DNA of 7,747 nucleotides from Candidatus Latescibacteria bacterium 4484_107 (GTDB lineage Bacteria; Latescibacterota; 4484-107), in NCBI GenBank assembly GCA_002059205.1, contig MVCQ01000157.1:795-8541 (forward strand), read 5' to 3'. Shown piece after piece: positions 1 to 7,747 of this stretch. The position numbers and the translations under genes were made by a program. A model generated the notes under the pieces. It saw only the letters and a program-made list of their open reading frames with translations. It ran no database searches and was not told where the DNA came from. The stretch's first letter is position 1. Every line of letters begins with the position of its first letter.

Positions 1-2630
1 GGGATGCTTTTCGGCCTCAGTTTTAACTCCGCCAGGAGCTTGCCCAGCATCAACTGCGTGGCGATGCGCGCCATCCGGATATTGCACACTTTGGACACGA
101 GGGGCACGGTGCGCGACGCGCGGGGATTGGCCTCCAAAACATAGACCATGTCGTCGGCGATGGCGTACTGGATATTCATCAACCCGACCACGTCGAGCGC
201 GACGGCGATTTTCCTTGTATAATCATAAATCGTGTCGAGATGTTTTTGGGAAATGCTGATCGGCGGGATCACACAGGCGGAGTCGCCCGAATGGACGCCG
301 GCCAGTTCGACGTGTTCCATAACCGCGGGCACGAAGGCGTCCTTGCCATCCGCCAAAGCGTCCGCTTCGGCTTCGATGGCGTTGACTAAAAATTTATCTA
401 TCAGGATCGGGCGTTCGGGCGTGACGTCCACGGCCGCGTCCATGTATTCCCGGAGCATGTCCTCGTCGTACACCACCTCCATCCCGCGTCCTCCCAATAC
501 GTAAGAGGGCCGGACCATCAGGGGATAGCCGATTTTTTCTGCGATCTTGCGCGCCTCCTGGACGGTCGTGGCCATGCCGGACTCCGGCATGGGGATATCC
601 AATTTCGTCATCATCCGGCAAAAGCGATCCCGGTCTTCGGCCAGGTCAATGCTCTCCGGCGAGGTGCCGATGATCTTCACGCCGGCCGCCTCGAGCTCGG
701 CTGCGATGTTGAGGGGCGTTTGTCCGCCGAATTGCACGATCACGCCGTCGGGCTTTTCCTTCTCATAGATGGCCAGCACGTCCTCGACGGTCAGCGGCTC
801 GAAATAGAGCTTGTTCGAGGTGTCGTAATCGGTGGATACGGTCTCCGGATTGCAGTTGACCATGATGGACTCGTACCCTTCGTCGCGGAGGGCAAAGGCC
901 GCGTGGACGCACGTGTAGTCGAACTCGATGCCCTGACCGATGCGGTTGGGGCCGCCACCGAGGATCATGATCTTGCGATTTGTGGACGCTTCCGTTTGGT
1001 CCGGCGCGTTGTAGGTGGAGAAGTAATACGCCGCGTCCTCGACGCCGCTTACCGGAACCGGTTCCCATCCGTGCACCACGCCGAGCGCGATCCTTTGGGC
1101 GCGGATCTCAGACTCCGGTTTGTCCAGCAATTTTGCGAGATAGCGATCCGCGAATCCATCCTTCTTGGCGCGGGTCAAGAGTTGGTCCGGAAGTTTCTTG
1201 CCCTTGCAGGCCCGGATTTCCTCTTCCAGCTCGACCAGTTCCTTCATTTGCTCGATGAACCATGCTTTGATGTAGGTCTTCTCGTAGAGTTCCTGAACGG
1301 TGGCGCCTTTGCGGAGCGCTTCGTACATGATGAATTGACGTTCGCTGGAGGGATCGGTCAGCATCTCCATCAGTTCGGGCAGCGACCGCTCATGGAAATC
1401 TTTGGCAAATCCGAGGCCGTGCCGCCCGCGTTCGAGGGAGCGAATGGATTTCTGGAAGGCTTCTTTGTAGGTCTTCCCGATGCTCATCACTTCTCCGACG
1501 GCGCGCATCTGGGTGCCGAGTTTATCCTCGGCGCCCTTGAATTTCTCAAAAGCCCAGCGCGCGAACTTGACGACTACATAGTCGCCGGAGGGGGTGTATT
1601 TCTCCAGCGTGCCCTTCCTCCAGTAGGGAATCTCGTCGAGGGTGAGGCCGGCGGCCAGCATGGAGGAGATGAGCGCGATGGGGAATCCGGTGGCTTTGGA
1701 GGCTAAGGCGGATGAGCGCGAAGTGCGGGGGTTGATCTCGATGACGACCACCCGGCCGGTTTTGGGATCGTGCGCAAACTGGATATTCGTTCCGCCGATG
1801 ACCTGGATGGCTTCCACGATGTCGTAGGAATGTTTTTGCAGGCGGGTTTGAAGCTCTAAAGAAATGGTCAGCATCGGGGCCGTGCAATACGAGTCGCCCG
1901 TGTGCACGCCCATCGCATCCACGTTCTCGATGAAGCAGACCGTGATCATCTGGTTTTTCGCGTCGCGGACGACTTCGAGTTCGAGTTCCTCCCATCCCAA
2001 AACCGATTCTTCGATCAGGACCTGTCCGATGCGGCTGGCGGAAAGGCCGCGGGCGGCAATGATCCTCAGTTCCTCGACGTTGTACACCAGTCCGCCGCCG
2101 GTCCCGCCCATGGTGTAGGCCGGGCGGACGACCACGGGATACCCCAGCTTGTCCGCTATCTGCTCCGCTTCTTCCACCGTATAGGCCAGTTCGCTTTGGG
2201 GCATGTCAATCCCAAGCCCGGACATGGTTTCCTTGAAGGCCAGCCGGTCCTCGCCGCGCTGGATGGCTTCTACCTCCACGCCGATAATTTTGACGTCGTA
2301 TTTTTCGAGGATGCCTTTTTGCGCCAGTTCGGAAGAGAGGTTCAGTCCGGTCTGGCCGCCGAGATTGGGGAGCAGGGCGTCGGGGCGCTCCTTCGCGATA
2401 ATTTTTTCCATCGTCTCCACGTTGAGCGGTTCGATGTACGTAACGTCCGCCATGCCCGGATCGGTCATGATGGTGGCGGGATTGGAGTTCACAAGCACGA
2501 TTTCGTACCCGAGTTTGCGCAGGGCTTTGCAGGCCTGGGTGCCGGAGTAGTCGAACTCGCACGCCTGTCCGATGACGATGGGGCCGGAGCCGATGATCAT
2601 GACTTTGTGGATGTCCGTTCTTTTGGGCAT
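1..2630 (-). CDS. carB: Carbamoyl-phosphate synthase large subunit, copy B (3' end outside window)
   Basis: Reading the minus strand from ATG at 2628-2630 gives 876 uninterrupted codons to the window edge. About 195 more would be expected from the E. coli length of 1073. CarB makes carbamoyl phosphate from bicarbonate, two ATP and ammonia channelled from CarA, feeding pyrimidine and arginine synthesis. The N-terminal half has GSGPIVIGQACEFDYSG (residues 14-30), R129, R169, E215, Q284 and the E298/N300 metal ligands. The C-terminal half has GGGPNRIGQGIEFDY, VRPSYVLGGRGMEVVYD, Q821, E833, N835 and R837. The end of the second synthetase domain and the allosteric domain are not visible. The start is supported by AAAGAGG (2638-2644), 7 nt upstream. 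This is a different subtype from copy A: it reads GDSYCTAPMLTIS where copy A reads GDSITVAPAQTLS, and carries EIPYWRKGTLEKYTPSGDYVVVKFARW. Its own promoter is uncertain, and it lies 547 bp beyond greA. Confidence 0.97.
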   Translation of the reverse strand, partial: MPKRTDIHKVMIIGSGPIVIGQACEFDYSGTQACKALRKLGYEIVLVNSNPATIMTDPGMADVTYIEPLNVETMEKIIAKERPDALLPNLGGQTGLNLSSELAQKGILEKYDVKIIGVEVEAIQRGEDRLAFKETMSGLGIDMPQSELAYTVEEAEQIADKLGYPVVVRPAYTMGGTGGGLVYNVEELRIIAARGLSASRIGQVLIEESVLGWEELELEVVRDAKNQMITVCFIENVDAMGVHTGDSYCTAPMLTISLELQTRLQKHSYDIVEAIQVIGGTNIQFAHDPKTGRVVVIEINPRTSRSSALASKATGFPIALISSMLAAGLTLDEIPYWRKGTLEKYTPSGDYVVVKFARWAFEKFKGAEDKLGTQMRAVGEVMSIGKTYKEAFQKSIRSLERGRHGLGFAKDFHERSLPELMEMLTDPSSERQFIMYEALRKGATVQELYEKTYIKAWFIEQMKELVELEEEIRACKGKKLPDQLLTRAKKDGFADRYLAKLLDKPESEIRAQRIALGVVHGWEPVPVSGVEDAAYYFSTYNAPDQTEASTNRKIMILGGGPNRIGQGIEFDYTCVHAAFALRDEGYESIMVNCNPETVSTDYDTSNKLYFEPLTVEDVLAIYEKEKPDGVIVQFGGQTPLNIAAELEAAGVKIIGTSPESIDLAEDRDRFCRMMTKLDIPMPESGMATTVQEARKIAEKIGYPLMVRPSYVLGGRGMEVVYDEDMLREYMDAAVDVTPERPILIDKFLVNAIEAEADALADGKDAFVPAVMEHVELAGVHSGDSACVIPPISISQKHLDTIYDYTRKIAVALDVVGLMNIQYAIADDMVYVLEANPRASRTVPLVSKVCNIRMARIATQLMLGKLLAELKLRPKSI

Positions 2631-2644
2631 GGGGGATCCTCTTT

Positions 2645-2693
2645 GGTGATTGGTGAGTAGTGAGTGGTGAGTGGTGAGTGGTGAGTGGTGGGA
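2645..2693. repeat. 7-bp tandem array (ggtgagt)n abutting the carB B ribosome binding site
   Basis: Seven consecutive 7-mers (ggtgatt, ggtgagt, agtgagt, three ggtgagt, ggtggga) end 2 bp from the AAAGAGG ribosome binding site. In the mRNA sense the array is built of ACTCACC units and contains no G for about 50 nt, so that stretch of leader should be nearly unstructured. Similar heptamer arrays are known as dispersed repeats (for example the cyanobacterial STRR class). A role here is inference only. Confidence 0.9.
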
Positions 2694-2730
2694 ACTTCTC
2701 GGGATCATTCAAGGATTGTGTTGTTGTCAA

Positions 2731-2759
2731 AAGATAGCCAAACCTTCCTGAGAAAGCAA
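2731..2759 (-). promoter_or_regulatory. Weak candidate promoter for carB B
   Basis: On the minus strand TTGCTT (2754-2759) and TATCTT (2731-2736) are separated by 17 bp. An overlapping alternative is a perfect TTGACA (2725-2730) with AATGAT at 2704-2709, but with only a 15-bp spacer. Both lie between the greA terminator and carB B, where a promoter would be needed. Neither is strong on sequence alone. Confidence 0.3.
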
Positions 2760-2794
2760 GGCTTTTTTCGGAAGGCGGCGGTAAGAAGAAAGCT

Positions 2795-2877
2795 GCATAA
2801 CCGCGGATCATACCCCCACGCGGATAAACCCACAAGCACCGCAACTATCCGCGCGGTCTTTCAATCCGTGGTTATGC
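2795..2877. repeat. Nested inverted repeat (long stem-loop) upstream of carB B
   Basis: gcataaccgcgga (2795-2807) pairs with tccgtggttatgc (2865-2877) over 13 positions with one non-Watson-Crick pair. That pair is G-U in plus-strand RNA but C-A in minus-strand RNA. Inside it cgcggata (2819-2826) pairs perfectly with tatccgcg (2846-2853). I see no U-tract that would make it a terminator. It may be a dispersed palindromic element or a structured RNA; function unknown. Confidence 0.65.
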
Positions 2878-2895
2878 CTGCTGCTTCAGCCCCAC

Positions 2896-2923
2896 AATGA
2901 GTAATGAGCGATGAGTAATGCGC
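2896..2923. repeat. Short 7-bp-period array (aatgagt-like)
   Basis: Four imperfect heptamers (aatgagt, aatgagc, gatgagt, aatgcgc) lie side by side, followed by C-rich sequence to about 2944. The period matches the array upstream of carB B, but the units are fewer and less exact. No function is apparent. Confidence 0.5.
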
Positions 2924-2948
2924 CACCCAACCCACCCCACCCCCTGAT

Positions 2949-2983
2949 AAAGAAAATCGCCCCAAGCTGAAAAACTTAGGGCG
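2949..2983 (-). terminator. Intrinsic terminator downstream of greA
   Basis: On the minus strand CGCCCTAAG pairs with CTTGGGGCG (9 pairs, one U-G) around an 8-nt loop (2958-2983). It is followed at once by ATTTTCTTT (2949-2957). It lies about 195 nt after the greA stop codon and before carB B, so greA and carB B are probably separate transcription units. Confidence 0.75.
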
Positions 2984-3003
2984 GGTTCTTCACCACGAAG
3001 GGG

Positions 3004-3045
3004 GATTGGAGATTTCCAAAGTCTTCGAGACTTTGGAAATCTTTT
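3004..3045. repeat. 42-bp palindromic repeat, copy 1
   Basis: This is identical over 42 bp to 4081-4122. The core (3011-3041) is a perfect 14-bp inverted repeat, with arms from gatttccaaagtct to agactttggaaatc around a tcg loop. Both copies lie close downstream of a gene or gene relic. On the coding (minus) strand there is no U-tract after the stem, so it resembles a REP-type dispersed palindrome more than a terminator. Confidence 0.88.
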
Positions 3046-3053
3046 CAGAAATT

Positions 3054-3142
3054 TCACAAAACAACCGGGCTTTCGATGCGAGCGTGTCCGTCCCGGAGGG
3101 CACACCGGGAATGCCGATCCGGGGCGTCTCCGATGCCGGTGG
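3054..3142 (-). pseudogene. Possible relic of a carB 3' end
   Basis: Read on the minus strand from 3140, this gives 28 residues and a TGA, beginning TGIGDA and containing ALRDGHARIES. The end of carB A reads TGIAAA and then AIQDYHARIGS at almost the same spacing (84 against 87 nt between the outer anchors). At DNA level the anchors ccaccggcatcg and cacgctcgcatcg are shared exactly, with weaker similarity between. It follows greA by 35 bp and has no start codon or upstream coding continuation. It could be a decayed carB tail, or a dispersed repeat that also supplied the carB A tail. Confidence 0.4.
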
Positions 3143-3177
3143 AGGATACTTTTGAACATAGCCTTCCGGCCATCCGT

Positions 3178-3651
3178 CTATTCTACCGAGATATTCAAGA
3201 TCTCGTACCTGACCATCCCGGCCGGTATGGCGATCTCCGCGATTTCCCCGACGGCTTTCCCAAGTAGTCCTTTCCCCACAGGAGATTCTACTGATATCTT
3301 GCCTTGGTCGAAGTCCGCCTCCGCGGTTGAAACCAGCGTGTACTCCAACGTTTCCTCGGTTTCCAGATCCTTCAGGGTTACCGTGGCTCCGAAGTACGCC
3401 TTGTCCGTCCGGATATCCTTATCATCGAGGACCACCGCCCTTGCCAATTTGTCCTCCAGTTCCATAATCTTGTTCTCAAGCATGCTTTGCCGTTCTTTCG
3501 CAGCGGCATACTCGGCATTCTCCTTGAGGTCTCCGAAGTCCCTCGCCGTGGAAATGCGCTCGATAATCTTTGGCCGCTCGACCGTTTTCAGGTGCTTCAG
3601 TTCCTCCATCAACTTGTTCTGTCCCGCTCGTGTAAGATAGGTTCCCGGCAC
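3178..3651 (-). CDS. greA: Transcription elongation factor GreA
   Basis: The product is 157 residues (E. coli GreA is 158). GreA enters the secondary channel of backtracked RNA polymerase and stimulates cleavage of the extruded RNA 3' end, so that elongation can resume. The N-terminal coiled coil (about residues 8-75) carries the family signature ARDFGDLKENAEYAAAKE, with the acidic tip residues D41 and E44 in place. The C-terminal FKBP-like globular domain follows, with FGATVTLKDLET and ISVESPVGKGLLGKAVG. The start codon is GTG (3649-3651), preceded 6 nt upstream by a strong AAAGGAGG (3658-3665); the next residues, PGTYLT, match usual GreA N termini. It has its own strong promoter (3967-3995), a long leader with two internal terminators, and a terminator downstream, so its expression is probably independent of both flanking carB genes. 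Confidence 0.98.
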   Translation of the reverse strand: MPGTYLTRAGQNKLMEELKHLKTVERPKIIERISTARDFGDLKENAEYAAAKERQSMLENKIMELEDKLARAVVLDDKDIRTDKAYFGATVTLKDLETEETLEYTLVSTAEADFDQGKISVESPVGKGLLGKAVGEIAEIAIPAGMVRYEILNISVE

Positions 3652-3717
3652 TTTTGGCCTCCTTTCGATGAATAGGGTATGCCTGTGCTTCCCTCAAGAT
3701 GACTCGCGCTGGTTCTG

Positions 3718-3723
3718 ATTATA
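3718..3723 (-). promoter_or_regulatory. Possible second greA promoter (-10 element only)
   Basis: The minus strand has a perfect TATAAT at 3718-3723, giving a start near 3711 and a leader of about 60 nt. No recognisable -35 hexamer lies 16-18 bp upstream, so it would need an activator or act weakly. It sits downstream of both leader terminators, so a start here would escape them. Confidence 0.35.
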
Positions 3724-3755
3724 AATCCATCCTGCCGCTCGCTCCGCTGAACACC

Positions 3756-3793
3756 AAAAAAGACCAGCCCGTCCCCCCAAGGACGGTAACTGG
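3756..3793 (-). terminator. Intrinsic terminator T2 inside the greA leader
   Basis: On the minus strand CCAG/CTGG and CCGTCC/GGACGG form a stem with a 3x1 internal loop and a TTGGGG loop (3764-3793). UCUUUUUU follows directly (3756-3763). It lies about 105 nt before the greA GTG and would release RNA of about 200 nt from the upstream promoter. Confidence 0.75.
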
Positions 3794-3856
3794 CCCGTGT
3801 CTCGACCGGTCCTCCCCGGAGGGATTGCGGTCAACTCACTTGCAGTGCTTTGCAGG

Positions 3857-3901
3857 AAAAGAGAAAGCCGACAACAGGTTCGCCGAACCCTTGTTGCCGG
3901 C
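3857..3901 (-). terminator. Intrinsic terminator T1 inside the greA leader
   Basis: On the minus strand GCCGGCAACA pairs with TGTTGTCGGC (one G-U). After a 2-nt bulge, GGTTC pairs with GAACC around a GGC loop (3867-3901). UUUCUCUUUU follows (3857-3866). It is a strong hairpin, about 60 nt after the predicted transcription start. Confidence 0.82.
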
Positions 3902-3960
3902 CTATCCGCCAGCAGGCGCTGTTCAGTCGCCCGCTGGTGATCTGCCTGCTACTATTCGGA
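3857..3960 (-). ncRNA. Predicted short leader RNA of greA (GraL-like)
   Basis: Transcription from the 3967-3995 promoter should start near 3960 and stop at T1, giving an RNA of about 100 nt. Its 5' part folds into a 10-bp hairpin, CCAGCGGGCG with CGCCTGCTGG (3928-3937 with 3909-3918, one G-U, 9-nt loop). The upstream segment AGCAGGC (3944-3950) could instead pair with GCCTGCT (3911-3917), which would break that hairpin. Established knowledge: premature termination in the E. coli greA leader yields the GraL transcripts. The likeness here is of architecture, not sequence. I recognise no Rfam family in it; 4.5S, 6S and T-box hallmarks were looked for and not seen. Confidence 0.5.
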
Positions 3961-3966
3961 AATTGT

Positions 3967-4005
3967 AATATACACACTTAGGCTCCCCGTGTCAAGGTTT
4001 TTTTT
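3967..4005 (-). promoter_or_regulatory. Strong sigma70-type promoter of greA
   Basis: On the minus strand TTGACA (3990-3995) and TATATT (3967-3972) are separated by exactly 17 bp. An A8 tract (3998-4005), which may act as an UP element, ends 2 bp upstream of the -35. The predicted start is near 3960, leaving a leader of about 308 nt before greA. This is the best promoter in the window. Confidence 0.85.
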
Positions 4006-4080
4006 ACAAGCGTTCAACCTTCAGCCAGCGCCATTTGCGTTTCGACCGAGGTCCAACACGTATGTCTCAGGTTGAAGCAG

Positions 4081-4122
4081 GATTGGAGATTTCCAAAGTC
4101 TTCGAGACTTTGGAAATCTTTT
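4081..4122. repeat. 42-bp palindromic repeat, copy 2
   Basis: Identical to 3004-3045, with a perfect 14-bp stem and tcg loop at 4088-4118. It starts 95 bp past the carB A stop codon. On the coding strand it is preceded, not followed, by a short A-rich run, so it is not a convincing terminator for carB A. Confidence 0.88.
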
Positions 4123-4134
4123 GCAAGAGCTTGG

Positions 4135-4160
4135 CAGAACAGACATTCCTGTCTGTTCTG
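4135..4160. repeat. Palindrome downstream of carB A (distal of a pair)
   Basis: cagaacagaca and tgtctgttctg form a perfect 11-bp inverted repeat around ttcc. It shares the core cagaca-N4-tgtctg with the neighbouring palindrome at 4176-4199. There is no U-tract on either side. It is probably a member of a dispersed intergenic palindrome family. Confidence 0.75.
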
Positions 4161-4175
4161 CGTTATGCTCATCCG

Positions 4176-4199
4176 AGGTCAGACAAGAATGTCTGACCT
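4176..4199. repeat. Palindrome downstream of carB A (proximal of a pair)
   Basis: aggtcagaca and tgtctgacct form a perfect 10-bp inverted repeat around agaa, 17 bp after the carB A stop codon. It could protect the 3' end of the carB A message or help stop polymerase, but it lacks a U-tract. Confidence 0.75.
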
Positions 4200-4216
4200 A
4201 CTATCTGACTGCGCCT

Positions 4217-7369
<3,153 letters not shown>

Positions 7370-7381
7370 ACTTTCCTCCGG

Positions 7382-7437
7382 TTGGGGGAGAGAGGGAAAA
7401 CGGGAAAGTGAGACGGTGAGAAAGTGGGGAAGTGGGG
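7382..7437. repeat. 8-bp-period array (aagtgggg-like) abutting the carB A ribosome binding site
   Basis: Seven consecutive octamers fit here: ttggggga, gagaggga, aaacggga, aagtgaga, cggtgaga and two aagtgggg. It ends 2 bp from the GGAGG ribosome binding site. In the mRNA sense it is pyrimidine-rich, with only two G in 56 nt. The position matches the 7-bp array before carB B, although the unit differs. Confidence 0.75.
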
Positions 7438-7572
7438 AAAACCCGCTGTTATTCAGGATTTTTGGTGGCTCCGTAAAAGCCGGAGTAAACTCGGCGCTGG
7501 CTAAAACAGAAAGCCTCTAAAGAGGCTGGAGTAGAGTCCCTTCAGGGACTTTGTGTTGTTTCCAGTGTCCGC
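7437..7572. repeat. 136-bp direct repeat, copy 1
   Basis: It matches 7612-7747 with three mismatches (7450, 7496, 7509), at a 175-bp offset. It contains ctccg/cggag, agcctct/agaggct and gtccct/agggac hairpins. I see no coding potential. A 39-bp stretch separates the copies and holds an 8-bp hairpin, tcgggatt/aatcccga (7584-7603). Confidence 0.95.
7503..7527 (-). terminator. Terminator-like hairpin in repeat copy 1
   Basis: On the minus strand AGCCTCT-TT-AGAGGCT (7512-7527) is followed by TTCTGTTTT (7503-7511). Its orientation would stop transcripts heading toward carB A. The stem is short and the U-tract is interrupted. Confidence 0.5.
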
Positions 7573-7611
7573 TTTCTGTTGCATCGGGATTACAAAATCC
7601 CGAACCAATCT

Positions 7612-7747
7612 GAAAACCCGCTGTCATTCAGGATTTTTGGTGGCTCCGTAAAAGCCGGAGTAAACTCGGCACTGGCTAAAACAAAAAGCCTCTAAAGAGG
7701 CTGGAGTAGAGTCCCTTCAGGGACTTTGTGTTGTTTCCAGTGTCCGC
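7612..7747. repeat. 136-bp direct repeat, copy 2 (reaches window edge)
   Basis: The match to copy 1 continues to the last base of the window, so the unit is at least 136 bp. It may be 175 bp in tandem, with more copies beyond the edge. About 98 percent identity indicates a recent duplication or ongoing homogenisation. Confidence 0.95.
7678..7702 (-). terminator. Terminator-like hairpin in repeat copy 2
   Basis: The same AGCCTCT/AGAGGCT hairpin (7687-7702) is followed here by a better U-tract, TTTTGTTTT (7678-7686). It would isolate carB A from genes upstream on the minus strand. Confidence 0.55.

Noticed and set aside
720..1706. Long plus-strand open frame of 328 codons
   Set aside because: It lies wholly antisense to carB B, whose minus-strand frame has clear CarB motifs throughout. 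High GC third positions create such shadow frames.
2206..2844. Minus-strand open frame of 212 codons over the carB B start and leader
   Set aside because: It overlaps the well-supported carB B start in another frame and translates repeats into low-complexity His/Thr/Pro-rich peptide. No domain is recognised.
3756..3960. Known structured RNA (4.5S/SRP, 6S or T-box) in the greA leader
   Set aside because: The SRP tetraloop region, a 6S-like closing stem and the T-box NGGTGGNACCGCG-type motif were looked for and not found.
3699..3968. Plus-strand 89-codon frame in the greA leader region
   Set aside because: It runs antisense through two terminators with no good ribosome binding site and no recognisable family. 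The leader structures explain the sequence better.
4081..4199. The palindromes after carB A as its intrinsic terminator
   Set aside because: None of the three stems is followed by a U-tract on the minus strand, so I left them as repeats.
7589..7616. Possible promoter TTTTCA-16-TGTAAT for carB A
   Set aside because: The -10 overlaps an 8-bp hairpin, the -35 is poor, and a terminator-like hairpin in repeat copy 1 lies between it and the gene.
7437..7747. CRISPR-like direct repeats
   Set aside because: Units are 136 bp or more with a 39-bp gap and several internal hairpins, far from the usual 23-50-bp CRISPR repeat, and there are no cas genes.

Overview
This is a bacterial window of moderately high GC. 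All three protein genes lie on the minus strand. In transcription order, from high to low coordinates, they are a large-subunit carbamoyl-phosphate synthase gene (carB copy A, 4217-7369), greA (3178-3651), and a second, different carB (copy B, 1-2630) that runs off the left edge. No carA (glutaminase subunit) is present. A carB-greA neighbourhood is familiar from Pseudomonas-type genomes. Here the non-coding DNA is crowded with short tandem repeats, palindromes and dispersed repeats. My impression is a PVC-like or candidate-phylum (for example Omnitrophota-like) genome, but this is a weak inference.

Right edge, 7370-7747: two 136-bp direct repeats at a 175-bp period, each with a terminator-like hairpin pointing toward carB A, then an 8-bp-period, pyrimidine-rich (mRNA sense) array next to the carB A ribosome binding site. 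carB A is 1050 codons and its N-terminal half looks intact. In its C-terminal ATP-grasp domain, a 7-bp tandem repeat (4829-4860) has replaced conserved sequence including the metal-binding E-x-N-P-R segment, with a net loss of about 34 residues but no frameshift. By family knowledge this should cripple the carbamate-phosphorylating site.

3652-4216: two short palindromes and a 42-bp palindromic repeat lie downstream of carB A. Next comes a near-consensus sigma70-type promoter reading into a roughly 310-nt greA leader. The leader carries two intrinsic terminators, so it should release short RNAs of about 100 and 200 nt before greA. This resembles the GraL arrangement described for the E. coli greA leader. 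A TATAAT box closer to greA may be a second promoter.

2631-3177: downstream of greA lie what looks like a decayed copy of a carB 3' end, a second copy of the 42-bp palindrome, an intrinsic terminator, a long nested inverted repeat, a weak promoter candidate, and a 7-bp-period array next to the carB B ribosome binding site. carB B belongs to a visibly different CarB subtype and keeps the active-site residues of both halves within the visible part. One reading is that copy B (with an unseen carA) makes carbamoyl phosphate for pyrimidines and arginine while copy A is decaying or has a reduced role. An assembly error at the 7-bp repeat must be excluded first.
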